A stretch of DNA of 64,000 bases from Paenibacillus sp. NFR01. GTDB taxonomy: Bacteria; Bacillota; Bacilli; Paenibacillales; Paenibacillaceae. The position numbers were made by a program, and so were the translations under genes. The DNA lies in the NCBI RefSeq assembly GCF_900111565.1, contig NZ_FOIK01000002.1, positions 124,001-188,000 of the forward strand, given 5' to 3'. Below the pieces are notes generated by a model that saw nothing but the letters and a program-made list of their open reading frames with translations, searched no databases and was not told the DNA's origin. Positions 57,040 to 64,000 of the stretch are shown here, one piece after another. Each line of letters opens with the position of its first letter. The stretch's first letter is position 1.

Positions 57040-57614
57040 TTGGTATCCTCCAATATTCTTACTAAGTCGTTGCGCGCGAGTACGGTGAGCGGGAAGATAA
57101 TCTGGCGCTTCTGCAAAAGAAGACTGATCGTCGAGTCAAAGCCCGCGACTAACGCCTCCTCCAGGCTGGTTTTCGCCAGCTTACGGATAGAGTCCACTCC
57201 GGGAAAATCGCGTCCCGGCTCCATATAGTCGGCGAGGCAGACTACTTTCTCCAGCAGCGTCATTCCTTCGCGCCCCGACGTATGATAACGGATCGCCCCG
57301 AGAATCTCGGAATCGGTGATTTCATATTCCCGTTCGGCGACAAATGCGCCGACCTCGGCATGCCATAACTGCTTGTCATAGTGCAGCAGCTCCGGTGAAA
57401 GGCCTTCGCGTTCGATGATCTCGCGCATCCGTTCGACCGGCCAGTATTTGGCCACATCATGCAAAATCGCCGCCGTCTCCGCCTTGACGGGATCGGCACC
57501 GTACCGCTCGGCCAGCTTCACGGAAGTCTCCATGACGCCGAGGGTATGCTTCCAGCGCTTGTCGGGCATCTGCGCGGCAACCGCTTCAATTAACGCTTCG
57601 CGGCTGTAAGCCAT
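57036..57614 (-). CDS. yqeK: YqeK-type HD-domain dinucleoside tetraphosphatase
   Basis: A 192-residue HD hydrolase predicted to split Ap4A into two ADP. The metal and catalytic motifs are RWKHTLGVMETS, AAILHDVAKYWP (HD), LWHAEVGAFVA and AIRYHTSGREGMTLLEKVVCLADYMEPGRDFPG. The ATG at 57614 has AAAGGAG upstream. The gene overlaps the 3' end of nadD by 29 bp. Confidence 0.95.
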   Translation of the reverse strand: MAYSREALIEAVAAQMPDKRWKHTLGVMETSVKLAERYGADPVKAETAAILHDVAKYWPVERMREIIEREGLSPELLHYDKQLWHAEVGAFVAEREYEITDSEILGAIRYHTSGREGMTLLEKVVCLADYMEPGRDFPGVDSIRKLAKTSLEEALVAGFDSTISLLLQKRQIIFPLTVLARNDLVRILEDTK

Positions 57615-58188
57615 ATAATCCACTCCTTTGCACGAACTCCAGTACCGCGTCGGGAACCATATACCGGATGGATTTGCCCTCTGCCCTCCGCTGCCGGATA
57701 ACGGTTGAGGAAATATCGACAAGCGGCATATCCGCCAACAGCACCTTGGAGGCAATGTAGTCCGGCAGCTGCGCCAGATCGAGCAGCGTGCCGGGCCGGC
57801 CGACGCCGATAAAGGTCAGACGCTCCGCCAGCTCGTTGATCTCCCGCCACTTGGGCAAATATTCTACCATATCCGCACCGATGATAAAGAAAAAATCATG
57901 GGCCGGATGCAGGTCCTGCAACCCGCGGACCGTATCGATCGTATACGAAACGCCGCCTTTGCGAATCTCGACATCCAGAATGCGAAAAGCCGGATGCCCG
58001 GCAAGCGCGGCTTCCGTCATCGCCAGCCGCTCGGCTCCCGTCGCGCCGGCTGCCTGCTTGTGCGGTGGAATATGCGAGGGCATGAACCACACCTCATCCA
58101 GCGAGTACGCGTCCCTGGCAGCTTCCGCCACCAGCAAATGTCCGATATGCGGAGGATCGAACGTTCCTCCCATAATGCCAATCTTCAA
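57586..58188 (-). CDS. nadD: Nicotinate-nucleotide adenylyltransferase
   Basis: Makes deamido-NAD from nicotinate mononucleotide and ATP. The N-terminus IGIMGGTFDPPHIGHLLVAE contains the GxFDPxHxGH motif, and DISSTVIRQR near the C-terminus is the ISSTxIR motif. I placed the start at a TTG (58188) because GGAGGAG precedes it at correct spacing and the protein then begins exactly as homologues do; a GTG six codons earlier would put the ribosome site inside the gene. 200 residues, normal length. Confidence 0.96.
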   Translation of the reverse strand: MKIGIMGGTFDPPHIGHLLVAEAARDAYSLDEVWFMPSHIPPHKQAAGATGAERLAMTEAALAGHPAFRILDVEIRKGGVSYTIDTVRGLQDLHPAHDFFFIIGADMVEYLPKWREINELAERLTFIGVGRPGTLLDLAQLPDYIASKVLLADMPLVDISSTVIRQRRAEGKSIRYMVPDAVLEFVQRSGLYGLQPRSVN

Positions 58189-58239
58189 GAGGCGCTCCTC
58201 CTTCACGATCCGGCAGACCTGGGGCCGCGGATCAACCGC

Positions 58240-58533
58240 TTAACGCGGCAGCTCGATGGTTTTGTTATCGCGCGATTCCTTGTACAGAATGATCGTTTTG
58301 CCGATGACCTGCACCAGCTCTGCGCCGGCCTGCTCGGCCAGCTCCGCGCCGATCTCTTTCGGATCGTCGGCATTGTTGTTCAGCACGCTGACCTTCATCA
58401 GCTCGCGTTTTTCAATGGCTTCTTCGATATGGCGGATTAGATGATCGTTGATGCCGCCTTTGCCGACCTGGAATACAGGATCCAGATGATGGGCAAGCGA
58501 CCGCAGATAGCGTTTTTGTTTTCCTGTTAACAT
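58240..58533 (-). CDS. yhbY: YhbY/YqeI CRM-domain RNA-binding protein
   Basis: A 97-residue protein consisting of one CRM domain (LTGKQKRYLRSLAHHLDPVFQVGKGGINDHLIRHIEEAIEKRELMKVSVLNN), with the GxxG loop as GKGG. Family members bind pre-50S ribosomal particles. It lies between aroE and nadD as in other Bacillales. Confidence 0.96.
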   Translation of the reverse strand: MLTGKQKRYLRSLAHHLDPVFQVGKGGINDHLIRHIEEAIEKRELMKVSVLNNNADDPKEIGAELAEQAGAELVQVIGKTIILYKESRDNKTIELPR

Positions 58534-58592
58534 TAATATACAAACCCCTTACTACTTATATTATACCCTGGACGCCCCTGTCTCTTTCGAAA

Positions 58593-59450
58593 TCAGTTTC
58601 CGCCCAGGCTTTCGAGTATTATCCGTCTCATAACATCTGTCGGCGCCGGCAGCCCTGTCCAGTATTCAAGGGCATACGCGCCTTGATTCACGAACATACC
58701 CAGGCCGCCATGAATCATGCAGCCCCGTTCCAGACTTTCCAGCAGCAGGCGCGTGCGCAGCGGATTGTAAATCAAATCGCTGACGATCATGCCCGGGCGC
58801 AGCAGCTGCGTATCCATCGGCGTATCGTCGATATGGGGATACATGCCCACGGATGTCGTGTTGATCACGATATCCGCCTGTTGGACCGCATCGGCAATTT
58901 CCGCCTGGCCGATGCCGGCCACAACGCCTTTGCCCTGGCAGGCTTCGGCCAGCTCCCGCGCCTTGTCCGAGGTGCGGTTGGCGATGACCACCCCGCCCGG
59001 CTGCTCCCGCAGCAGGGCGGTGACAATCCCCTTGGCTGCGCCGCCCGCGCCAAGAACGAGAATCCGCGCGCCGCGCAGGTCCGGCGCCGCTTCCGCCTTC
59101 AGGGAACGGACATAGCCGATGCCGTCCGTATTGAAGCCCGTCAAAATACCATTGTCGTTCACAATGGTATTGACCGCCCCCGCATCGCGGGCGCTTTCGT
59201 CCAGCCGGTCGAGGAACGGCATGACGGCCACCTTATGCGGGATGGTCACGTTGATGCCGCGGAAGCCAAGGGCGCGGATGCCCTGCACCGCCGCTTCTAG
59301 CGCCTCCGGCTTCACGTGCATGGGCACGTAAGCGCCGGCGATGCCCAGCGCCGCAAGTGCGGCGCCGTGCATCGCCGGCGACTTGGAATGATGGATCGGG
59401 TCGCCGATTACGCCAAGCAGCAGAGGCGAATCTTGCTTGTACTCGGTCAT
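58593..59450 (-). CDS. aroE: Shikimate dehydrogenase
   Basis: Reduces 3-dehydroshikimate with NADPH in the shikimate pathway; 285 residues. Shikimate-binding motifs LGVIGDPIHHSKSPAMHGAAL and INVTIPHKVAVMPFLD (catalytic Lys), the NADP site ARILVLGAGGAAKGIVTALL and INTTSVGMYP are all present. It starts 16 bp after yqeH. Confidence 0.97.
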   Translation of the reverse strand: MTEYKQDSPLLLGVIGDPIHHSKSPAMHGAALAALGIAGAYVPMHVKPEALEAAVQGIRALGFRGINVTIPHKVAVMPFLDRLDESARDAGAVNTIVNDNGILTGFNTDGIGYVRSLKAEAAPDLRGARILVLGAGGAAKGIVTALLREQPGGVVIANRTSDKARELAEACQGKGVVAGIGQAEIADAVQQADIVINTTSVGMYPHIDDTPMDTQLLRPGMIVSDLIYNPLRTRLLLESLERGCMIHGGLGMFVNQGAYALEYWTGLPAPTDVMRRIILESLGGN

Positions 59451-59466
59451 CGCTATTCCTCCTTGC

Positions 59467-60594
59467 TTAGATCAGCGACGGGCGGGTCAGCACCTTTACG
59501 CCGCGCGGCACATGAACCGCGACGACTGCGCCTTCCTCCCCGTTCACCTTGATCCAGCCCAGGCCGGAGATGAACAGATCCGTCCGGCTCCGCTTAGCGA
59601 TGCGGAATTCATGGCGCTGCCACTGCGGCAGCTTATCCATATTGTCGGCGTTCGGCGGCGTCAGCAGCTCGCCGCGGTGTTCGGCATACAAGGAATCCGC
59701 GCGTTCCAGCTTCGTACGGTGAATCTTCAGCGTCCCGCTGATGAAGCACGTGAACGATTGGCGTTCGCCTTGAATGAAATCAAACCGTCCCAGGCCGCCG
59801 AAGAACAAGGATTGCCCTTCATTCAGCTGGTACACGGCAGGCTTGAGCGGATTCTCCGGCATCACAGCGCCGAGATCGCGCCGCTCCACCAGCTCGCTGT
59901 ACCGCCAAGGATAGACGATCCCCGGCGTATCGACGATGGAATGGCCGTCGTCCAGCGGGATTTTCACCAGATCCAGCGTCGTCCCCGGATAACGGGAGGT
60001 CGTCAGCTCCTGATCCAGATCGCTGTAGTCGGAGATAAGGCGGTTGATCAGCGTGGATTTGCCGACATTGGTTGCGCCGACCACATAAATATCGCGCTGC
60101 CCGCGCAGCTCGTTGACGGCGTCCAGCAGGCGGTCAAAACCCTGGTTGCGCTTCGCGCTGCACAGCACGATTTGCTCCGTGCGCAGCCCGAGCTCCTTAC
60201 AGCGCTGCTGCATCCAGTTGCGCAGCTTGTTCCAGTTCGTCACCTTCGGCAGCAGGTCGCATTTGTTGACGGCGAGAATGACCGGATTGGATCCGACAAA
60301 ACGCTGCAGGCCGGAAATCAGGCTGCCTTCAAAATCGAACAGGTCGACGATATGAATGACAAGCGCTTTCCGTTCACCTACGCCGCTCAGCAGCTTCAGG
60401 AATTCGTCCTGATCGACGGATACGGAAGAAGCTTCATTATAGTTTTTAATGCGGAAACAGCGTTGGCAGATGACCGGCTCCCGCTCATACGCGACCTCGG
60501 GAATATAGCCGGGCCGCTCCTTGTTCTCCGTCTGCAGCTTGATGCCGCAGCCGCTGCAATGCACCGGATGTTCTTTTTCATGTTGCTGGTTCAC
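59467..60594 (-). CDS. yqeH: Circularly permuted GTPase YqeH
   Basis: A 375-residue ribosome-assembly GTPase for the 30S subunit. An N-terminal zinc finger (HCSGCGIKL and ICQRCF) is followed by G motifs in permuted order: NKCDLLPK (G4), CSAKRNQG (G5), GATNVGKSTLINRL (G1), PGTTLD (G2/3) and VDTPG (G3). The GTG start overlaps the yqeG stop by 4 bp (GTGA). Confidence 0.97.
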   Translation of the reverse strand: MNQQHEKEHPVHCSGCGIKLQTENKERPGYIPEVAYEREPVICQRCFRIKNYNEASSVSVDQDEFLKLLSGVGERKALVIHIVDLFDFEGSLISGLQRFVGSNPVILAVNKCDLLPKVTNWNKLRNWMQQRCKELGLRTEQIVLCSAKRNQGFDRLLDAVNELRGQRDIYVVGATNVGKSTLINRLISDYSDLDQELTTSRYPGTTLDLVKIPLDDGHSIVDTPGIVYPWRYSELVERRDLGAVMPENPLKPAVYQLNEGQSLFFGGLGRFDFIQGERQSFTCFISGTLKIHRTKLERADSLYAEHRGELLTPPNADNMDKLPQWQRHEFRIAKRSRTDLFISGLGWIKVNGEEGAVVAVHVPRGVKVLTRPSLI

Positions 60595-61118
60595 TTCGGG
60601 TTCTCCTCCTCATGCCACAAACCTTGCTTTCTCAGACGCGTCAGCGCAATCCGTTCGATCCTGCGGTTGATCCGCGTGCCCATGCCTTCATCCTGAACGG
60701 AAATCGGCAGCACCAGCACGGTGTACAGTCCCAGACGGTTGCCGCCGTAGACATCGGTCAGCATCTGATCGCCGACGACGATCGTCTGCTGCGGCGTCAG
60801 TTCCATCTGCTTCATCGCTTTCAGGAACGGCGCGTTGCTCGGCTTGCGGGCCTGATGCACAAACTCAATATTAAGCGGCGTGGCAAAACGCGACACCCGC
60901 TGCATATTGTTGTTGGATACAATGATCAGCTTGAACCCCAGCTCCTTGACCTTGGCAAACCATAGCAGCAGCTCGGGCGTTGCCAAAGGCGCTTTGGCGC
61001 CGACCAGCGTGTTGTCCAGATCCGTAATAATGCCGCGGTAGCCCTGGCGGTACAAATCCTCAAGATCGATATCAAAGACCGTATTCACCCGCAGCTTCGG
61101 CACTAACCTTTCAAACAA
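60591..61118 (-). CDS. yqeG: YqeG, HAD-superfamily phosphatase-like protein (class IIIA)
   Basis: A 175-residue HAD protein. GIITDLDNTLVG is motif I (D-L-D intact), IIVSNNN motif II, and VVGDQMLTDVYGGNRLG motif IV. It heads the conserved cluster and belongs to the YqeG/GEP4 family, whose members include phosphatidylglycerophosphate phosphatases. I prefer the TTG at 61118, 6 bp after GAGGTG; a GTG three codons earlier lies within that site. Confidence 0.93.
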   Translation of the reverse strand: MFERLVPKLRVNTVFDIDLEDLYRQGYRGIITDLDNTLVGAKAPLATPELLLWFAKVKELGFKLIIVSNNNMQRVSRFATPLNIEFVHQARKPSNAPFLKAMKQMELTPQQTIVVGDQMLTDVYGGNRLGLYTVLVLPISVQDEGMGTRINRRIERIALTRLRKQGLWHEEENPK

Positions 61119-61191
61119 TACGTTCACCTCGATTTCATACGAAAAACTATATCATACTCTTCGCGTCTCGCAAACGAGCCGCCGCGCGGCC

Positions 61192-63444
61192 TTAGTTCCG
61201 CCGCGCCCGGCCGCGCGAACGCAAGCTTCTTCGCAGCCGTAAAGCTTCAGTATACACGCTGCGCCAGTCTTTGTCTTCTGTTATCTCCGGGCTGTATTTC
61301 GCGCGCTCATAGAGGCGCAGCAGAGAGGACAAATTCTCCGCCGTTTCGGGAGTCTCCTTGCCCCAGCGCCCGACCGATTCGCGCAGCGTTTCATGCTCTT
61401 CCTTCAGCATGCCCTTCCTTCCGGCATACTTTACCCAGCGTGCCGTTTCGTACTCCACTTTTTCTTCCGGAGTCAGCGGACGGCCGTTCCGCAGCCGCTG
61501 CAGCCCGTATCTCAGGGCGGTCCGGCGCTGCCAGATCAGAAATCCGGCCCAGGCGAGCAATATCGCCCCTGCGACCCAGATCAGCCATTCGCCCACATGC
61601 AGGTTAGACCCATCGCCTGTTCCCGCGGGGGCCGGCTCCAGCGTGGTCGTCTCTTCCTCCGGTACATCGGCTTGCTCCGTATCCGGTGTTTCGCTCTGCG
61701 TCAGCAGCGGAACGTTGAAGCCGGGCGTCGCTTCTACCGGAACCCAGCCGTAATCGCCGAAGTACACCTCTGCCCAGGAATGCGCGTCCGCATTCGTAAT
61801 TGTATAGTTATTGTTCGTCACGCCCTGCATTGCAAGGTTGTCCGGAATTTGCGCCTGCTCGCCGGGTGCGTACCCTTTGATCCAGCGCGCCGGGATGCCG
61901 AGCGAGCGGGCCATGGTGACAAGCGCGGAAGAATAGTAATCGCAATACCCTTCCTTGATTTCAAAAAGAAAGCTGTCGACCAGATCCTTCGATTTGCTGC
62001 GGGAAAGATCCGGCTGATTGGAATATGGATACGTCTGCTGTAAATATTGCTGAAGCAGCGCGACTTTTCCATACGGAGTCTGTCCCTGTTCGGTAACCTG
62101 CCGCGCCAGCTCCTTCACCCGCTCGGGAAAGCTGTTCGGCAGCTGGAGATACGCATCCAGATCAAGTCCGCCGTACAGCGTCTCGAATGTCTGCTTGCTG
62201 AGCTCCTGCACGGGAACGACAGGAACCTGCGAAGTCACGGTATAGGACTGCGGATAAGGCCGCCCCCGGGTTGGATTCCAGACCAGTTCGCTGCTGTCGC
62301 TCCGCCAGTACAGGCCGCCTTCGCTGTGGGGCTCGCCGTTAATCGTATCCACCGAAGATATCGCGTACCCGCCGAAAAACACGGGATAATCGCCGTTGCC
62401 GAGGATTCGCACGGATTGCTTCAAGAGGCGAGTCTCGGTGTTCGGCGCGGCGGGAGCTTCGAGCGATTGTCCAACCGTCGTTTCGGCCAATTTGCCCCGC
62501 GTGACGGTATCATCGTCGGTCCAGCCTTTGCCGGAATATACATTCCGCGTCTCTCCCCGCATATACGTCCGCAGGTCGGAGGTCACGGTCATCACCGGCG
62601 TATAATCGAAGTTGAATCCGCCGCCGAGGTTGTCGTCGCTGGTACGGTACCCCGATAAGGCTCCCGTCCCGGCCGTGGAGGTCCCGCTGCCAGGCTCGAC
62701 ATTTACGCTTTTGCCGCTGATGCGAAAGCCGGTGCCGGTCCCGTTCAAGTCCTGCCAAAACTCATAAGGGTCCGGCAGGGTTGGCCGTACCTTGGGCATA
62801 TTGATGCCGGTTACAATGACCAGCGAGAAGATGATGGCGACGTTCATAATGACCTTCAGCGGATATTCGAGCAGTCGCGACCAGCCCCGCGGATAATTCA
62901 GCTGAAAATTCCGCAAATGCCGGGTGACGAGCCAGCCCATCCCCGCAAACATAACCCAGGCGATTTCCTGCCATAATATATAAGGAGTAAATGAGTCCAG
63001 CGCCGCAAGCGCCGTAACGTTGCAGGCAACGAAAAGCAAAATCCGCGCTTTGGTCTTTACCCACCACGAAGCCGCCAGCAGCAGCGCGGCCGCCCCGAGC
63101 GCGAACAGCAGATATTCGCCCATTGCCGAAGCAAGCCCGGGCAGGCGGTCGCGCAGCGAAGTCAGCATCGGATCCGGCACGTAGGCACCGTAATGGATAA
63201 CGGAACGGTAGGTCAAATAGACTGCAACCGCTGCTTCCACGATCACACGGGCCGTCCAGGACAGCGGCAGCAGGATTTCAAGCACGGCGACCGCCGCAAG
63301 GGTCAGCAGCACGGCCGCCGTTGTCTCGTCCAGCCAAAACGGCTTGGTGTAGCTCACCCACTGAAGGGCGATAATCAGCAGCCACAGCAGGCTGAACGAG
63401 CGGTACCAGGACGATTTGAGCTTGCTCCACCAATTCGCAATCAT
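61192..63444 (-). CDS. TgpA-like membrane transglutaminase (DUF3488/DUF4129 type)
   Basis: A 750-residue membrane protein. About six helices occupy the first 210 residues, then an extracellular region contains the transglutaminase core: catalytic Cys in EGYCDYYSSALVTMARSLGIPARWIKGYAPGE and His in NADAHSWAEVYFGDYGWVPVEATPGF. A further helix (LIWVAGAILLAWAGFLIW) precedes a charged cytoplasmic tail. GGAGGTG lies before the ATG. It overlaps the DUF58 gene by 4 bp; these two are commonly linked with a MoxR ATPase gene, which would lie to the right. Confidence 0.93.
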   Translation of the reverse strand: MIANWWSKLKSSWYRSFSLLWLLIIALQWVSYTKPFWLDETTAAVLLTLAAVAVLEILLPLSWTARVIVEAAVAVYLTYRSVIHYGAYVPDPMLTSLRDRLPGLASAMGEYLLFALGAAALLLAASWWVKTKARILLFVACNVTALAALDSFTPYILWQEIAWVMFAGMGWLVTRHLRNFQLNYPRGWSRLLEYPLKVIMNVAIIFSLVIVTGINMPKVRPTLPDPYEFWQDLNGTGTGFRISGKSVNVEPGSGTSTAGTGALSGYRTSDDNLGGGFNFDYTPVMTVTSDLRTYMRGETRNVYSGKGWTDDDTVTRGKLAETTVGQSLEAPAAPNTETRLLKQSVRILGNGDYPVFFGGYAISSVDTINGEPHSEGGLYWRSDSSELVWNPTRGRPYPQSYTVTSQVPVVPVQELSKQTFETLYGGLDLDAYLQLPNSFPERVKELARQVTEQGQTPYGKVALLQQYLQQTYPYSNQPDLSRSKSKDLVDSFLFEIKEGYCDYYSSALVTMARSLGIPARWIKGYAPGEQAQIPDNLAMQGVTNNNYTITNADAHSWAEVYFGDYGWVPVEATPGFNVPLLTQSETPDTEQADVPEEETTTLEPAPAGTGDGSNLHVGEWLIWVAGAILLAWAGFLIWQRRTALRYGLQRLRNGRPLTPEEKVEYETARWVKYAGRKGMLKEEHETLRESVGRWGKETPETAENLSSLLRLYERAKYSPEITEDKDWRSVYTEALRLRRSLRSRGRARRN

Positions 63445-64000
63445 GGGGCTTCACCTCCGAGAATGGCGGGAAGATCCTGCAGGGAACCGACGCTTGTTAC
63501 CGAAACGCCATGCGATCTCAGCACGTTCAGCCATTCGCCTTCGCGGCCTTTGGCCGAGTTGCCGCGCACGTGAATCTGGGAAGGCGTCATCCCTTCCGCT
63601 TCCGCCCAGCGCATGACATCCACCACAGGGCGACCGGTCTGCGGACTGATCAGCACAAGGTAGGCGCCTTTAGGGAACATCCGCCGGGCTTTTTCCAGCC
63701 TGGAGACAAGCGGTCCGCGTCCTTCGGCGTTGATATCGATCAGGTATTGGGTCATCCGCTGGCGCTCCGCCGCATTGTCCGCCGGCTGGAACACCTTCGT
63801 ATTTTTGTCGAGGCAGCACAGGCCGATACCGATTCGTTCGCGAATGCCGTATCCTAGCAGGGAAGCCGCAATGGATACCGCCAGCTCGAACTGGGCGGCT
63901 CCGCTGTACCCCAGCGAGCTGCCGTCCAGTACCACCATCGTCTTCGGCAGCGATTCATGCTCGAATTCCTTCGACTTCCAGTCCCCCGTCTTGGCAGTAG
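63441..64000 (-). CDS. DUF58 (von Willebrand A-like) protein, C-terminal part (gene runs off the right edge)
   Basis: The minus-strand frame is open from the right edge to a stop at 63441, giving about 185 residues. It includes GDWKSKEFEHESLPKTMVVLDGSS, which corresponds to the DUF58 motif and the first strand of the vWA-like fold (D-x-S-x-S variant LDGSS). The remaining sequence shows alternating strands and helices (AYLVLISPQTGRPVVDVMRWA). It forms a unit with the downstream transglutaminase gene. The N-terminal membrane helices lie outside the window. Confidence 0.9.
   Translation of the reverse strand, partial: TAKTGDWKSKEFEHESLPKTMVVLDGSSLGYSGAAQFELAVSIAASLLGYGIRERIGIGLCCLDKNTKVFQPADNAAERQRMTQYLIDINAEGRGPLVSRLEKARRMFPKGAYLVLISPQTGRPVVDVMRWAEAEGMTPSQIHVRGNSAKGREGEWLNVLRSHGVSVTSVGSLQDLPAILGGEAP

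Overview
The window looks like a chromosomal segment of a Paenibacillus-type bacterium (low-G+C Gram-positive lineage, moderately high GC, Bacillales). The reasons are strong AGGAGG-type ribosome sites, frequent TTG and GTG starts, two T-box leaders, lipobox-bearing binding proteins, YesM/YesN-type two-component systems, an SLH-anchored xylanase, and the Bacillales yqeG-yqeH-aroE-yhbY-nadD-yqeK-rsfS-yqeM cluster. All assignments come from reading the sequence; no database search was run.

Layout. 1-2040: 5' part of alaS (minus) with its T-box leader, then an isolated tRNA-Pro(CGG) with its own promoter. 2137-6262: a DcuS/DcuR-like two-component system divergent from an exported FAD-dependent fumarate reductase-like lipoprotein. 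6331-7985: a FUSC membrane protein fused to a HAD-like domain that has lost catalytic residues, plus a 58-residue coiled-coil protein. 8009-9625: tyrS with a tyrosine T-box. 9723-11849: an MFS drug exporter and divergent TetR regulator around a perfect operator palindrome. 11936-15299: a chemotaxis receptor, then a short-chain dehydrogenase and MerR regulator with a textbook 19-bp-spacer MerR promoter. 15406-21718: a large modular GH10 xylanase, a DUF6492-like glycosyltransferase and a mannose-1-phosphate guanylyltransferase-like protein. 21768-26022: a MacB-like ABC exporter divergent from an OmpR-type two-component system.

26137-33127: a LacI regulator with an unusual insertion beside a GH1 6-phospho-beta-glucosidase, a methyltransferase, a CBS protein, and a TetR-controlled ABC-2 exporter whose promoter sits between two related inverted repeats. 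33143-44182: one carbohydrate system (YesM/YesN pair, binding protein, two permeases, GH130, GH106). 44498-46205: two small proteins and a repeat-rich intergenic region. 46220-53276: an arabino-oligosaccharide system (binding protein, two permeases, GH51, GH43) with a divergent ArsR-type regulator carrying a large C-terminal domain. 53349-54850: two small genes in degenerate repeats. 55005-61118: the conserved housekeeping cluster with a CvfB-like gene inserted. 61192-64000: a TgpA-like transglutaminase and the 3' part of a DUF58 gene.

The plant-cell-wall theme is strong. Surface xylanase, arabinofuranosidases, a 6-phospho-beta-glucosidase and two ABC uptake operons lie together, and the promoters of the xylanase and both ABC operons carry near-identical cre-like sites, suggesting common carbon catabolite control. 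The least explained parts are the palindromic and degenerate repeat arrays at 45.6-46.1 kb and 53.6-54.8 kb, an imperfect inverted-repeat element at 31.2 kb, the FUSC/pseudo-HAD fusion, and the exported fumarate reductase that lacks an FMN-carrier domain.
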